Positions 34,452-42,907 of a stretch of DNA of 64,000 bases are shown here, in pieces. Positions within the stretch are counted from its first letter, which is position 1, and every line of letters begins with the position of its first letter. A model generated the notes under the pieces. That model was not told the origin of the DNA and searched no databases. It worked only from the letters and a program-made list of their open reading frames with translations. A program made the position numbers and the translations under genes. This stretch comes from Paracoccaceae bacterium (GTDB lineage: Bacteria > Pseudomonadota > Alphaproteobacteria > Rhodobacterales > Rhodobacteraceae), in NCBI GenBank assembly GCA_030750975.1, contig JASMHC010000014.1, positions 434,001-498,000 on the forward strand. Direction: 5' to 3'.

Positions 34452-35870
34452 ATGTCGGACCAACAATTCAGCCCATTTGACAGAAACTTGCCCTTCGATG
34501 ATGCGCTTTCGGTGCTGCGTCGGGCCACGGACGGGGCCAATGACGGCGAAATATTTGCCGAACGCAAACGGGCCGAGATGCTGGGCTTCGATGACGGGCG
34601 GTTGAAGACCGCCAGCTATGACGCCTCGGAAGGGTTTGGCCTTCGTGCCGTCAAGGGCGAAGTTACGGGCTATGCCCATTCGACCGAGATGACGATGGCG
34701 GCGCTGGAACGCGCATCCGACACCGCGCGTTTGGCGGTTGGCAATGGCGGAGGCAGGCTGGCGGACGGCCCGAAAGCCCCGGCTGCGGCGCTATACTCAG
34801 ACCGGGACCCGATTGGCGACGCGGGATTTCCGGTAAAGGTTGATACCTTGCGCGAGATCGACGCCTATGCGCGCGGGCTTGACAAACGGGTGGTCCAGGT
34901 CTCGGCCTCGATCGCGGCGGCTCTGCAAGAGGTGGCGATCCTGCGACCGGACGGGCAGTTGCTGACGGATACCCGCCCCATGGTTCGGTTGAATGTTGCG
35001 ATCATTGTCGAAGAAAACGGCCGACGCGAAACCGGCAGCGCAGGCGGCGGCGGGCGCGTGGCCCTGGACGGTTTGCTGGAACCGGAAAGCTGGAAGGCCA
35101 CGGCCAACGAAGCTTTGCGTGTTGCGTTGGTCAATCTTCAGGCGGTTCCGGCGCCTGCGGGAACGATGGATGTGGTGCTTGGCCCCGGCTGGCCCGGTAT
35201 CTTGCTGCACGAAGCCGTCGGCCATGGTCTGGAAGGCGATGCCAACCGTAAGGGCGCAAGTGTGTTTGCCGGATTGATGGGCCAGCAGGTCGCCTCAAAA
35301 GGTGTCACCGTGATTGATGACGGCACAATTCCCGACCGTCGCGGATCAATCACGATAGATGACGAGGGCACGCCCTCGGGCCGGAATGTGCTGATCGAGG
35401 ACGGTATTCTTGTGGGTTTCATGCAGGATCGGCAGAACGCCCGGCTGATGGGGGTCGAACCAACCGGCAATGGACGCCGCGAAAGCTATGCCCATGCGCC
35501 GATGCCTCGGATGACCAATACGATGATGATGGGCGGGGATACCAACCCTGACGATCTGGTGGCAGAGATGAAGGATGGCATCCATGCGGTCGGGTTTGGC
35601 GGCGGTCAGGTGGACATCACCAACGGCAAATTCGTGTTCTCCTGTACCGAGGCCTATCTGGTCAAAGACGGCAAACGCGGAGCGCCGGTGAAGGGTGCGA
35701 CCCTGATCGGTGACGGGGCGACCTCACTGACGAATATCCGCGCCCTTGGCAACGATATGGCACTTGACCCGGGCATGGGAACTTGCGGCAAGCAAGGCCA
35801 ATGGGTGCCGGTCGGCGTCGGCCAGCCCAGTGTTTTGATCGGTGGGCTGACTGTGGGTGGTTCGAAATAA
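34452..35870 (+). CDS. tldD: Metalloprotease TldD
   Basis: A 472-residue protein of the TldD/PmbA family, half of a Zn protease that trims leaderless peptides and acts on microcin-like substrates. The motif HEAVGHGLEGD (HExxxH, residues 253-258) is intact. GVEPTGNGRRESYAHAPMPRMTNTMM and GMGTCGKQGQWVPVGVGQPSVLIGGLTVGGS are family signatures. A partner tldE/pmbA is not in the window. No peptide-toxin gene was seen nearby. Confidence 0.95.
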   Translation: MSDQQFSPFDRNLPFDDALSVLRRATDGANDGEIFAERKRAEMLGFDDGRLKTASYDASEGFGLRAVKGEVTGYAHSTEMTMAALERASDTARLAVGNGGGRLADGPKAPAAALYSDRDPIGDAGFPVKVDTLREIDAYARGLDKRVVQVSASIAAALQEVAILRPDGQLLTDTRPMVRLNVAIIVEENGRRETGSAGGGGRVALDGLLEPESWKATANEALRVALVNLQAVPAPAGTMDVVLGPGWPGILLHEAVGHGLEGDANRKGASVFAGLMGQQVASKGVTVIDDGTIPDRRGSITIDDEGTPSGRNVLIEDGILVGFMQDRQNARLMGVEPTGNGRRESYAHAPMPRMTNTMMMGGDTNPDDLVAEMKDGIHAVGFGGGQVDITNGKFVFSCTEAYLVKDGKRGAPVKGATLIGDGATSLTNIRALGNDMALDPGMGTCGKQGQWVPVGVGQPSVLIGGLTVGGSK

Positions 35871-35880
35871 TCTGATCGCA

Positions 35881-35929
35881 GGTTACGGGCTGTTAACCAA
35901 GCATCGCTACACCTGATTCCGTAATCAGG
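35881..35929 (+). promoter_or_regulatory. Two hairpins between tldD and dprA
   Basis: GGTTA/TAACC (35881-35898) is followed by the perfect stem CCTGATT-CCGT-AATCAGG (35912-35929). The second ends next to GAGG, the likely dprA ribosome-binding site, and could limit its access. There is no T tract, so termination is less likely. Confidence 0.4.
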
Positions 35930-35939
35930 CGAGGCCGCG

Positions 35940-37097
35940 ATGTCAGGAACCACAGTTTCTTCCACTCATCCCCCACTCCCACCCACCACGGAAGATGACC
36001 GGGTGTCGTGGCTTCGTCTGTTGCGCTCGCGGCGCGTGGGAATTGCCACGTTTTACCGGCTGATGGCTGAACACGGATCAGCAGCTTCGTCGCTTCAGGC
36101 TTTGCCGGAAATCGCGCGGGAAGCGGGTGTGGAAAACTACACCCCCTGCCCCGAAGATGCAGCGCTTGCGGAAATGCGCCTCGGCCAAAAGGCCGGGGCG
36201 CAACTGATTTTCTTCGGGCAGGACAGCTATCCCCAGCGCCTGACCGATCTGCCCGACCCGCCCCCGTTTCTTTGGGTGCGCGGGTCTGTGGCAAGTCTGG
36301 CCCAGGATTCCATCGCGCTGGTCGGGGCCAGAAATGCCTCGTCCTTGGGCACCCGCATGGCGCGAAGACTGGCGGAAAATCTTGGGCAACGCGGATATCG
36401 GATCGTGTCCGGTCTGGCCCGCGGCGTCGATACGGCGGCGCATCTTGGCAGTCTGGAAACCGGCAGCATCGCGGTGATGGGGGGGGGAATCGATGTGATC
36501 TATCCGGCGGAAAACGCAAAACTGGCTGGCGATATTCTTGAACATGGCGCATTGATTGCCGAACAGGCGGTCGGCACCATCCCGCAAGCGCGGCATTTTC
36601 CGATGCGCAACCGGCTGATCGCGGCCTTGTCCCGCGCCGTGGTCGTGGTTGAAGCCGCCGCACGATCGGGCAGCCTGATCACCGCCAGAAATGCTCTGGA
36701 TCAGGGGCGCGATGTGCTGGTGGTGCCGGGCCATCCGATGGACAACCGTGCAGGCGGGTGCAACATGTTGATTCGCGACGGCGCAACGCTGATCCGCAAC
36801 GCAGATGATGTGATTGAGGCGCTCAGCCCTGTCCACGCCCCCGCGCGACAGCCTGAATTGCCGAATTTTTCCGGACAAGCGCCAAGGGCGGCAAAACCCG
36901 ACCGTCGCACATTGCGGGAAACCGCGGATTTGCACAGCCAGATACTCGGCCGGCTCAGCCCGTCGCCAATAGCGGAAGATCAGCTAATTCGGGACCTTTG
37001 CACCCCATCTCAGCGGATCACGCCCGCCCTGACCGAGCTTGAGCTTGACGGCAAGATCAAACGCCATTCCGGCGGGCTGCTGACGCTATGTAATTAG
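35940..37097 (+). CDS. dprA: DNA processing protein DprA
   Basis: A 385-residue protein that loads RecA on incoming single-stranded DNA during transformation. After an N-terminal SAM-like part (LLRSRRVGIATFYRLMAEHGSA), the Rossmann-like core shows LVGARNASSLGTRMARRLAENLGQRGYRIVSGLARGVD, VMGGGIDVIYPAENA, FPMRNRLIAALS and ARSGSLITARNAL. The C-terminal winged helix (ILGRLSPSPIAEDQLIRDL) is kept. Roseobacters commonly carry DprA without proven natural competence. Confidence 0.96.
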   Translation: MSGTTVSSTHPPLPPTTEDDRVSWLRLLRSRRVGIATFYRLMAEHGSAASSLQALPEIAREAGVENYTPCPEDAALAEMRLGQKAGAQLIFFGQDSYPQRLTDLPDPPPFLWVRGSVASLAQDSIALVGARNASSLGTRMARRLAENLGQRGYRIVSGLARGVDTAAHLGSLETGSIAVMGGGIDVIYPAENAKLAGDILEHGALIAEQAVGTIPQARHFPMRNRLIAALSRAVVVVEAAARSGSLITARNALDQGRDVLVVPGHPMDNRAGGCNMLIRDGATLIRNADDVIEALSPVHAPARQPELPNFSGQAPRAAKPDRRTLRETADLHSQILGRLSPSPIAEDQLIRDLCTPSQRITPALTELELDGKIKRHSGGLLTLCN

Positions 37098-37151
37098 CCG
37101 GGTTTTCCCTACGGCAAGCGGTGAAGACCCACGATTGTGTAAATGGCCATG

Positions 37152-37180
37152 TTGACAAACGGCAAAAGCGCACGACATTT
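37152..37180 (+). promoter_or_regulatory. Candidate topA promoter
   Basis: A perfect TTGACA (37152-37157) is followed after 16 bp by GACATT (37174-37179), a weak -10 match. It lies about 40 bp before topA in the otherwise empty dprA-topA gap. The -10 is the weak part. Confidence 0.35.
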
Positions 37181-37220
37181 TGCGCCGCCATAAGCCATAT
37201 ACATAAAAGAGTAGTCCCCC

Positions 37221-39761
37221 ATGCCAGTCGTTGTTGTCGAGTCTCCGGCCAAAGCCAAAACCATCAACAAGTATCTGGGCAAGGATTTTACCGTTCTGGC
37301 GTCATATGGCCATGTGCGCGATCTGCCAGCCAAAGACGGCTCGGTCGATCCCGAGAACGGTTTTGACATGACTTGGGAAGTCGGCGTCGATTCGCGCAAG
37401 CACGTCAAAGCAATCGCCGACGCGCTGAAAGACGATGATGCACTGATCCTCGCAACCGACCCCGACCGCGAAGGCGAAGCGATCAGCTGGCACCTGCAGG
37501 AAGCGCTGACCAAACGCCGCGCCATCAAGAAATCGACCGCCGTCAGCCGCGTAACCTTCAACGCGATCACCAAAGCGGCGGTGAACGAGGCAATGCAAAA
37601 CCCGCGCGAGGTGGATGCCCCGCTGGTTGAGGCTTACCTGGCCCGGCGTGCGCTGGACTATCTGGTGGGGTTCAACCTGTCGCCGGTTCTGTGGCGCAAA
37701 CTGCCCGGCGCGCGGTCGGCCGGGCGTGTACAGTCGGTCTGCCTGCGGCTGATCGTTGAGCGCGAGATGGAGATCGAGGCGTTCAATCCGCAGGAATACT
37801 GGACCGTCAAGGCGATCCTGAGCACCCCGCGCGGTCAGGAATTTGAGGCGCGGCTGGTCACTTTGGCCGGGGACAAGCTTGACAAGTTCGATCTTGGCAA
37901 TGCCACCCAGGCCGAATTGGCCGTCCAGGCAATCCAGAGCCGTGATCTGACCGTAAAAGCGGTCGAAGCCAAGCCCGCCAACCGCAACCCCTCGGCCCCG
38001 TTCATGACCTCAACCCTGCAACAGGAAGCAAGCCGCAAGTTCGGCATGGGAGCGCGGCAATGCATGAACGCCGCCCAGCGCCTCTATGAGGCTGGTCACA
38101 TCACCTATATGCGAACCGACGGCATCGACATGGCACCCGAAGCGGTCATGCAGACCCGCGACGCGATCAAGGATCGTTATGGTGATGATTACGTGCCCCA
38201 AAGCCCGCGCATGTACAAGAACAAGGCCAAGAACGCGCAGGAAGCGCATGAATGCATCCGCCCAACGGATGCCCGCGCCGATACGGCCAGCCTGAAACTG
38301 ACCGATGCGGATCAGCGCAAGCTTTACGATCTGATCTGGAAACGAACCATCGCCTGCCAGATGGCCGCCGCACGGCTAGAGCGCACCACGGTCGATATCA
38401 CCAGCGACGACGGTCAGGTGGGTTTACGGGCAACGGGTCAGGTGGTGCTGTTTGACGGCTTTATGCGCGTATACGAAGAAGGCCGCGACGATGTGGTCGA
38501 TGATGACGACAAGCGCCTGCCACAGCTGATGCAGGGCGACAAGACCGCCAAGCGCGATGTGCAGCCCGAACAGCATTTCACCCAGCCGCCGCCACGCTAT
38601 ACCGAAGCAACGCTTGTGAAGCGGATGGAAGAGTTGGGAATTGGCCGCCCGTCGACCTATGCCAGCGTGATCACCACGATTCAGGATCGTGAGTATGTGC
38701 GCAAGGAAAAGAACCGCCTGTTCCCCGAAGACAAGGGCCGGATCGTTACGATCTTTCTTTTGAACTTCTTTAGAAAATATGTCGGATACGAATTCACCGC
38801 CAACCTTGAAGAACAGCTCGACGACGTTTCGGCCGGTGAGGCTGATTACAAAGATGTGCTCGGCCAGTTCTGGCGTGATTTCTCAGCGGCAATTGCCGAA
38901 ACCTCGGAATTACGGATCACCGAGGTGCTGGATGTGCTGGACGAAGCGCTTGCCCCGCAGCTTTACCCACCCAAAGACGATGGCAGCGATCCACGTATCT
39001 GCCCGAAATGCGGCGTTGGCCGGCTGCATCTGAAGACTTCGCGCACCGGCGGGTTCGTCGGCTGCGGGAATTACCCCGAATGCACCTATACCCGCCCGAT
39101 TGCCGGAGAAGGTGCCGACGGAGACGAGCGGGTTCTGGGCGAAGATCAGGGCGATGAGATTCATCTGAAAGCAGGCCGCTTTGGTCCTTATGTTCAGCGC
39201 GGTGAAGCAACGCCCGAAAACAAAAAGCCCCCACGCGCATCGCTGCCCAAGGGTTGGAGCAAGGATGACATGGACCTTGAAAAGGCCCTCACCCTGCTTT
39301 CACTGCCGCGCGAAATCGGATCGCACCCCGAGGGCGGAATGATCAACGCAAACTTCGGGCGTTTCGGACCATATGTGATGCACCAGCTGCCGGACGAGGC
39401 AAAGCCGGTTTATGCGAACCTTAAAGATCCCAATGACGTGTTCGAGATCGGCATGAACCGCGCCGTGGAAATACTGGCCGAAAAACGCGCCAACCCGGGA
39501 CGGCGCGGTGGCGGGGCCGCCGCAAAGCCGCTGAAAGAACTGGGCGACCATCCCGAAAGCGGTGGACCGGTCAACGTACTGGACGGGCGCTATGGGCCAT
39601 ATGTGAAATGGGACAAGGTGAATGCCACCCTGCCAAAGGACATCAAACCCGAAGATGTGACGATGGACATGGCCGTGGCGCTGATCGCCGACAAAGCCGC
39701 CAAAAAAGGCACCAAGCGCAAGGCGCCCGCGAAAAAGAAAACCGCCGCCAGAAAGAAGTAG
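37221..39761 (+). CDS. topA: DNA topoisomerase I
   Basis: An 846-residue type IA topoisomerase that relaxes negative supercoils. The toprim domain opens it (VVVVESPAKAKTINKYLGKDF, ATDPDREGEAISWHL). The catalytic tyrosine is Tyr296 in HITYMRTDGIDM. One four-Cys zinc ribbon (CPKCGVGRLHLKTSRTGGFVGCGNYPEC) is followed by several C-terminal repeats, each with a GRFGPYV or GRYGPYV core, and a Lys/Ala-rich basic tail. This single-ribbon, repeat-rich C-terminus is the alphaproteobacterial form. No LexA site was found upstream. Confidence 0.97.
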   Translation: MPVVVVESPAKAKTINKYLGKDFTVLASYGHVRDLPAKDGSVDPENGFDMTWEVGVDSRKHVKAIADALKDDDALILATDPDREGEAISWHLQEALTKRRAIKKSTAVSRVTFNAITKAAVNEAMQNPREVDAPLVEAYLARRALDYLVGFNLSPVLWRKLPGARSAGRVQSVCLRLIVEREMEIEAFNPQEYWTVKAILSTPRGQEFEARLVTLAGDKLDKFDLGNATQAELAVQAIQSRDLTVKAVEAKPANRNPSAPFMTSTLQQEASRKFGMGARQCMNAAQRLYEAGHITYMRTDGIDMAPEAVMQTRDAIKDRYGDDYVPQSPRMYKNKAKNAQEAHECIRPTDARADTASLKLTDADQRKLYDLIWKRTIACQMAAARLERTTVDITSDDGQVGLRATGQVVLFDGFMRVYEEGRDDVVDDDDKRLPQLMQGDKTAKRDVQPEQHFTQPPPRYTEATLVKRMEELGIGRPSTYASVITTIQDREYVRKEKNRLFPEDKGRIVTIFLLNFFRKYVGYEFTANLEEQLDDVSAGEADYKDVLGQFWRDFSAAIAETSELRITEVLDVLDEALAPQLYPPKDDGSDPRICPKCGVGRLHLKTSRTGGFVGCGNYPECTYTRPIAGEGADGDERVLGEDQGDEIHLKAGRFGPYVQRGEATPENKKPPRASLPKGWSKDDMDLEKALTLLSLPREIGSHPEGGMINANFGRFGPYVMHQLPDEAKPVYANLKDPNDVFEIGMNRAVEILAEKRANPGRRGGGAAAKPLKELGDHPESGGPVNVLDGRYGPYVKWDKVNATLPKDIKPEDVTMDMAVALIADKAAKKGTKRKAPAKKKTAARKK

Positions 39762-39807
39762 GTAGGACTACGTATAGGCGGCGGATTCATTGACTCTGCA
39801 CCGTGGA

Positions 39808-39843
39808 TACGCCCATACCGCCCCTGAGTATTTTCACCACGGG
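39808..39843. repeat. Relic of the palindrome-element core, copy 4
   Basis: GCCCATACCGCCCCTGAGTATTTTCACCAC lies between topA and scoA and resembles the inverted core of copy 2 (GAGTATTTCTGGCA). The GC arms are almost lost. The similarity is short and may be chance. Confidence 0.25.
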
Positions 39844-39851
39844 AGGACTTT

Positions 39852-40556
39852 ATGGGAAAAGTCTATGCAAATGCCACCGAGGCCTTAGACGGGATCCTTC
39901 ATGATGGCATGTTGATCGCGTCAGGCGGTTTCGGCCTGAGCGGCATTCCAGAGCTGAGCCTGAAAGCCATCAAGGAAAGCGGCGTCAAGGATCTGACCTT
40001 TGCGTCGAATAACGCAGGCGTTGATGATTTCGGCATCGGAATTCTGTTGCAGACCAAGCAAGTCAAGAAAATGATTTCGTCCTATGTGGGCGAAAATGCC
40101 GAATTCATGCGCCAATACCTGTCGGGGGAGCTTGAGCTTGAATTCACCCCTCAGGGCACCCTGGCCGAGCGGATGCGCTCGGCGGGCTGCGGAATCCCCG
40201 GTTTCTACACCAAAACCGGCGTGGGCACCGTAATTGCCGAGGGCAAGGAAGTAAAAGTGTTCAACGGCGAGGAATATATCCTTGAAGAAGGCATTTTTGC
40301 CGATCTGTCGATCGTGAAAGCGTGGAAGGCCGATACCACCGGAAACCTTGTCTTCCGCAAAACCGCCCGCAACTTCAATCCGCCAGCCGCGATGTGCGGC
40401 AAAATCTGTGTGGTCGAGGTTGAGGAAATCGTTGAACCCGGCGAATTGGACCCGGACGGCATCCACCTGCCCGGCGTCTATGTGCATCGCCTGTTTGCAG
40501 GCCAGCACGAAAAACGGATCGAACAGCGCACCGTGCGCAAGCGGGAGGAAGCATAA
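39852..40556 (+). CDS. scoA: 3-oxoacid CoA-transferase subunit A
   Basis: A 234-residue alpha subunit of succinyl-CoA:3-ketoacid CoA-transferase. The CoA-binding glycine loop is [16 protein letters not shown]. Other marks are [25 protein letters not shown] and [34 protein letters not shown], the last being characteristic. It lets the cell activate acetoacetate for the TCA cycle or recycle polyhydroxybutyrate. Its stop overlaps the scoB start (TAATG). A GGGAGG ribosome-binding site precedes it. Confidence 0.95.
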   Translation: MGKVYANATEALDGILHDGMLIASGGFGLSGIPELSLKAIKESGVKDLTFASNNAGVDDFGIGILLQTKQVKKMISSYVGENAEFMRQYLSGELELEFTPQGTLAERMRSAGCGIPGFYTKTGVGTVIAEGKEVKVFNGEEYILEEGIFADLSIVKAWKADTTGNLVFRKTARNFNPPAAMCGKICVVEVEEIVEPGELDPDGIHLPGVYVHRLFAGQHEKRIEQRTVRKREEA

Positions 40557-41182
40557 TGCCCTGGGATCGCAATCAAATGGCCGCCCGCGCGGCGCAGGAA
40601 CTTGAAGACGGCATGTATGTAAACCTTGGCATCGGCATTCCGACGCTGGTGTCGAACTACATCCCCGAAGGTATGACCGTTACACTTCAGTCGGAAAACG
40701 GCATGCTGGGCATGGGCCCCTTCCCTTATGAAGGCGAAGAAGACCCTGACCTGATCAACGCAGGCAAACAGACCATCACCGAATTGCCTCACTCGGCCTA
40801 TTTCGACAGCTCGTTCAGCTTTGGCATGATCCGTGGCGGCAAAATCGCCATGGCCATCCTTGGTGCGATGGAAGTGGCTGAAAACGGCGATCTGGCGAAC
40901 TGGATGATTCCGGGCAAGTTGGTCAAAGGCATGGGTGGCGCAATGGATCTGGTGGCCGGTGTTGGCCGGGTGATCGTGGTGATGGATCACTGCAACAAGC
41001 ATGGCGAGACCAAGGTTCTAAAGGAATGCACGCTGCCGCTGACCGGCAAAGGTGTGGTTGATCTGATCATCACGGACATGTGTGTGTTTGAAGTCGAACA
41101 TAAGGGCCTGCATATCGTGGAACTGGCCCCGGGCGTGACCCGGGAAGAGGTTATTGCAAAAACAGAGGCAACGATCGTCTAA
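40556..41182 (+). CDS. scoB: 3-oxoacid CoA-transferase subunit B
   Basis: A 208-residue beta subunit holding the catalytic glutamate, Glu47 in [11 protein letters not shown], which forms the glutamyl-CoA intermediate. [45 protein letters not shown] and GMGGAMDLV are family stretches. It is translationally coupled to scoA and followed by a strong terminator. Confidence 0.95.
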   Translation: MPWDRNQMAARAAQELEDGMYVNLGIGIPTLVSNYIPEGMTVTLQSENGMLGMGPFPYEGEEDPDLINAGKQTITELPHSAYFDSSFSFGMIRGGKIAMAILGAMEVAENGDLANWMIPGKLVKGMGGAMDLVAGVGRVIVVMDHCNKHGETKVLKECTLPLTGKGVVDLIITDMCVFEVEHKGLHIVELAPGVTREEVIAKTEATIV

Positions 41183-41207
41183 AACGCCTGTTTTTCAATG
41201 TGGAATC

Positions 41208-41245
41208 AAATTGGGTCGGCCCCGGTGGCTGGCCCAATTTTTTTT
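41208..41245 (+). terminator. Intrinsic terminator after scoAB
   Basis: AAATTGGG and CCCAATTT flank inner GC pairs (GGCC/GGCT region), followed by a T run of eight or more. It lies 25 bp after the stop codon. Confidence 0.85.
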
Positions 41246-41531
41246 GACTGTTTCAAAATTGGGCAGACCGCAAAACTTTCTTAACCCTAGGTAAGCCCTT
41301 ACAACCTATTGTTTTTATTGATGTACTTCAACCGCAAAACTCTTTTACCAGTCAATTCCACAAGATTTCAATTTCCAAAAGAAATCCCGAAATAAGCCCG
41401 AACCGGCCCAAATCCCGCCCGATTTCGACGGCAAAAACATAGTCATCCCAAGGCGGAAACGGCGATGAGAGGAAACCTTGGAAGCCAGGGGAGTAAACAG
41501 ACCATCAACTTGATCCTTGGAGGGATTCCAA
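41246..41531 (+). promoter_or_regulatory. Upstream region of the first Flp gene
   Basis: No gene is visible in this stretch, and it must hold the flp promoter. CTTAACCCTAGGTAAG (41280-41295) is an imperfect inverted repeat and a possible regulator site. From 41396 on, the sequence is repeated upstream of the second Flp gene. The ribosome-binding site is GGAGG (about 41519-41523). Confidence 0.4.
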
Positions 41532-41732
41532 ATGTTTAACTTTATCAAAACTTTCGCAAAAGACGAAGCTGGCGCCGTATCGATTGACTGGGTTGTTCTG
41601 ACCGCAGCCATCGTTGCAATGGGCGTTGCCGCAGGTTCGACCATCCGTTCGACCTCGTCGACCGTTGCTGGCAACGTAAACAGCTATGCAAGCAATGTTG
41701 ACGTTGCTTCGGGCGCTTACTCGGCCGAGTAA
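41396..41732 (+). repeat. Tandem duplication, copy 1 (leader plus flp1)
   Basis: This about 337-bp unit recurs at 42064-42396. The leader halves are recognisably alike (GAACCGGCC, CATCCCAAGGCGGA, GACCATCAAC, TGATCCTTGGAGGGA). The coding parts are almost identical. Confidence 0.85.
41532..41732 (+). CDS. flp: Flp/Fap-type pilin, copy 1
   Basis: A 66-residue pilin precursor. The leader MFNFIKTFAKDEAG should be cut after Gly14 by the prepilin peptidase, giving a 52-residue mature pilin starting AVSIDWVVLTAAIVAMGVAAG. The acidic residue at mature position +5 is Asp19 instead of the usual Glu, as in other roseobacter Flp proteins. The C-terminal half is Ser/Ala/Asn-rich. It is followed by its own terminator, so it can be expressed apart from the assembly genes. 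It differs from copy 2 only in leader residues 2 and 4. Confidence 0.92.
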   Translation: MFNFIKTFAKDEAGAVSIDWVVLTAAIVAMGVAAGSTIRSTSSTVAGNVNSYASNVDVASGAYSAE

Positions 41733-41765
41733 TTTCCCCGGTTATACGTCGGACCCAGGTCCGAA

Positions 41766-41796
41766 AAACGGGCGGCCCGAACGGGTCGCCCTTTTT
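41766..41796 (+). terminator. Terminator after flp copy 1
   Basis: GGGCGGCCCG-AA-CGGGTCGCCC (10-bp stem, one G-T pair) is followed by TTTTT, 34 bp after the stop. Confidence 0.9.
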
Positions 41797-42063
41797 CGTT
41801 GGCTGATCCGGTTTTTCAAGATCATTTAGCCGCAAACAATCAGCAATTTACAGGTATCATCCTGTTTTTATTACATAAAGCGTTTCGAGATTAACCTGAG
41901 TAACAGGTTGATTTTGAAACGTCCGCACCCCCGATAGGCTTCGCGTGCTTCGCCATATTACTTGTGACCAAACAATTTGGCGGAACGCTTCTGTTCAGAG
42001 GGCACACCGGTAACGCACCCTTCTGTCAATGTCTCTGCAATACCCGAAAAAATTCTCAAAATG
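41797..42063. other. Unassigned spacer between the two duplicated Flp units
   Basis: No convincing gene. It contains a short terminator-like hairpin (ACAGG/CCTGT then TTTTTA, 41850-41870) and a long imperfect palindrome at 41881-41921. The right part, before the second repeat unit, shows nothing clear. A small RNA is possible but unsupported. Confidence 0.3.
41879..41921. repeat. Long imperfect palindrome containing the 16-bp motif (inverted copy)
   Basis: CGTTTC (41881-41886) pairs with GAAACG (41916-41921), and TTAACCTG (41891-41898) with CAGGTTGA (41904-41911, one G-T pair). The left arm includes AGCGTTTCGAGATTAA, the exact inverse of the motif at 2945-2960 and 63825-63840. It could be a protein-binding site or an RNA hairpin. 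Confidence 0.5.
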
Positions 42064-42396
42064 AGCCTGAACCGGCCAAATTCCCGCCCCATTCCGCTGG
42101 CAAAACATGATCATCCCAAGGCGGACAGGCAATGAAGAGAGATGCCCGATGCTGCGGAATAATTGACCATCAACATGATCCTTGGAGGGACACCAATGCT
42201 TAACCTTATCAAAACTTTCGCAAAAGACGAAGCTGGCGCCGTATCGATTGACTGGGTTGTTCTGACCGCAGCCATCGTTGCAATGGGCGTTGCCGCAGGT
42301 TCGACCATCCGCTCGACCTCGTCGACCGTTGCTGGCAACGTGAACAGCTATGCAAGCAATGTTGACGTTGCTTCGGGCGCTTACTCGGCTGAGTAA
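42064..42396 (+). repeat. Tandem duplication, copy 2 (leader plus flp2)
   Basis: Second unit of the pair starting at 41396. The leader has diverged by scattered changes and small indels, while the coding part differs at only five bases. Confidence 0.85.
42196..42396 (+). CDS. flp: Flp/Fap-type pilin, copy 2
   Basis: A 66-residue pilin precursor (MLNLIKTFAKDEAG leader). The five nucleotide differences from copy 1 give Phe2Leu and Phe4Leu in the leader plus three silent changes, so the mature pilin is identical. GGAGGGA precedes the ATG. Its own strong terminator follows. Two genes for one mature product suggest high dosage or separate regulation. Confidence 0.92.
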   Translation: MLNLIKTFAKDEAGAVSIDWVVLTAAIVAMGVAAGSTIRSTSSTVAGNVNSYASNVDVASGAYSAE

Positions 42397-42433
42397 TTCG
42401 CACACGCTGTTCGGCATTCGCCGACAAAAACGC

Positions 42434-42461
42434 AAAGGCCGATCCGCTTGGATCGGCCTTT
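42434..42461 (+). terminator. Terminator after flp copy 2
   Basis: AAAGGCCGATCC - GCTT - GGATCGGCCTTT is a perfect 12-bp stem ending in TTT, 37 bp after the stop. Confidence 0.85.
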
Positions 42462-42580
42462 CGCGTGACAATTCGCAAGGTAACTTTGCCTATAGAATCT
42501 CTTTGGGAAAACAAATTTTAGCCTGAATTCAATGCACTACTCCCAAAGCACGACTCGTTCTTAAAGATTTGGAGATTACA

Positions 42581-42787
42581 ATGGAGCATGCGCCAAAACT
42601 GCTGAGTTTTGCATCCGACGAAGACGGTGCGGTGTCAATTGACTGGGTGGTTCTTACGGCCTCGATCGTCGCCATCGGGGTGGTTGTCGGCTCGAATGTG
42701 AACTCAATCCCTGGCGACGTGACCAGCGATGTTCAGACATATGCGGCCAGCGTTGACCCGGTAACAGGGACCATTTCCGCAGAATAA
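42581..42787 (+). CDS. Flp-type pilin, divergent third copy
   Basis: A 68-residue precursor. The start at 42581 has GGAG 6 bp upstream. The leader MEHAPKLLSFASDEDG is followed by AVSIDWVVLTASIVAIGVVVGS, identical in the first eleven mature residues to the other pilins but different afterwards (NVNSIPGDVTSDVQTYAASVDPVTGTISAE). It may be a minor pilin mixed into the fibre. No terminator separates it from cpaB, so it may be read with the assembly operon. Confidence 0.88.
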   Translation: MEHAPKLLSFASDEDGAVSIDWVVLTASIVAIGVVVGSNVNSIPGDVTSDVQTYAASVDPVTGTISAE

Positions 42788-42907
42788 TCCAGCGGTCTCG
42801 AAACCTGAACAATGCCCAATTCGCTGCCTGATTTGAACACAATCGCCTGAGAATATCGAACCGGAATTGGTGAGTGTCACCAACCTGTCGTGGGGAAAGG
42901 AAGTAAA

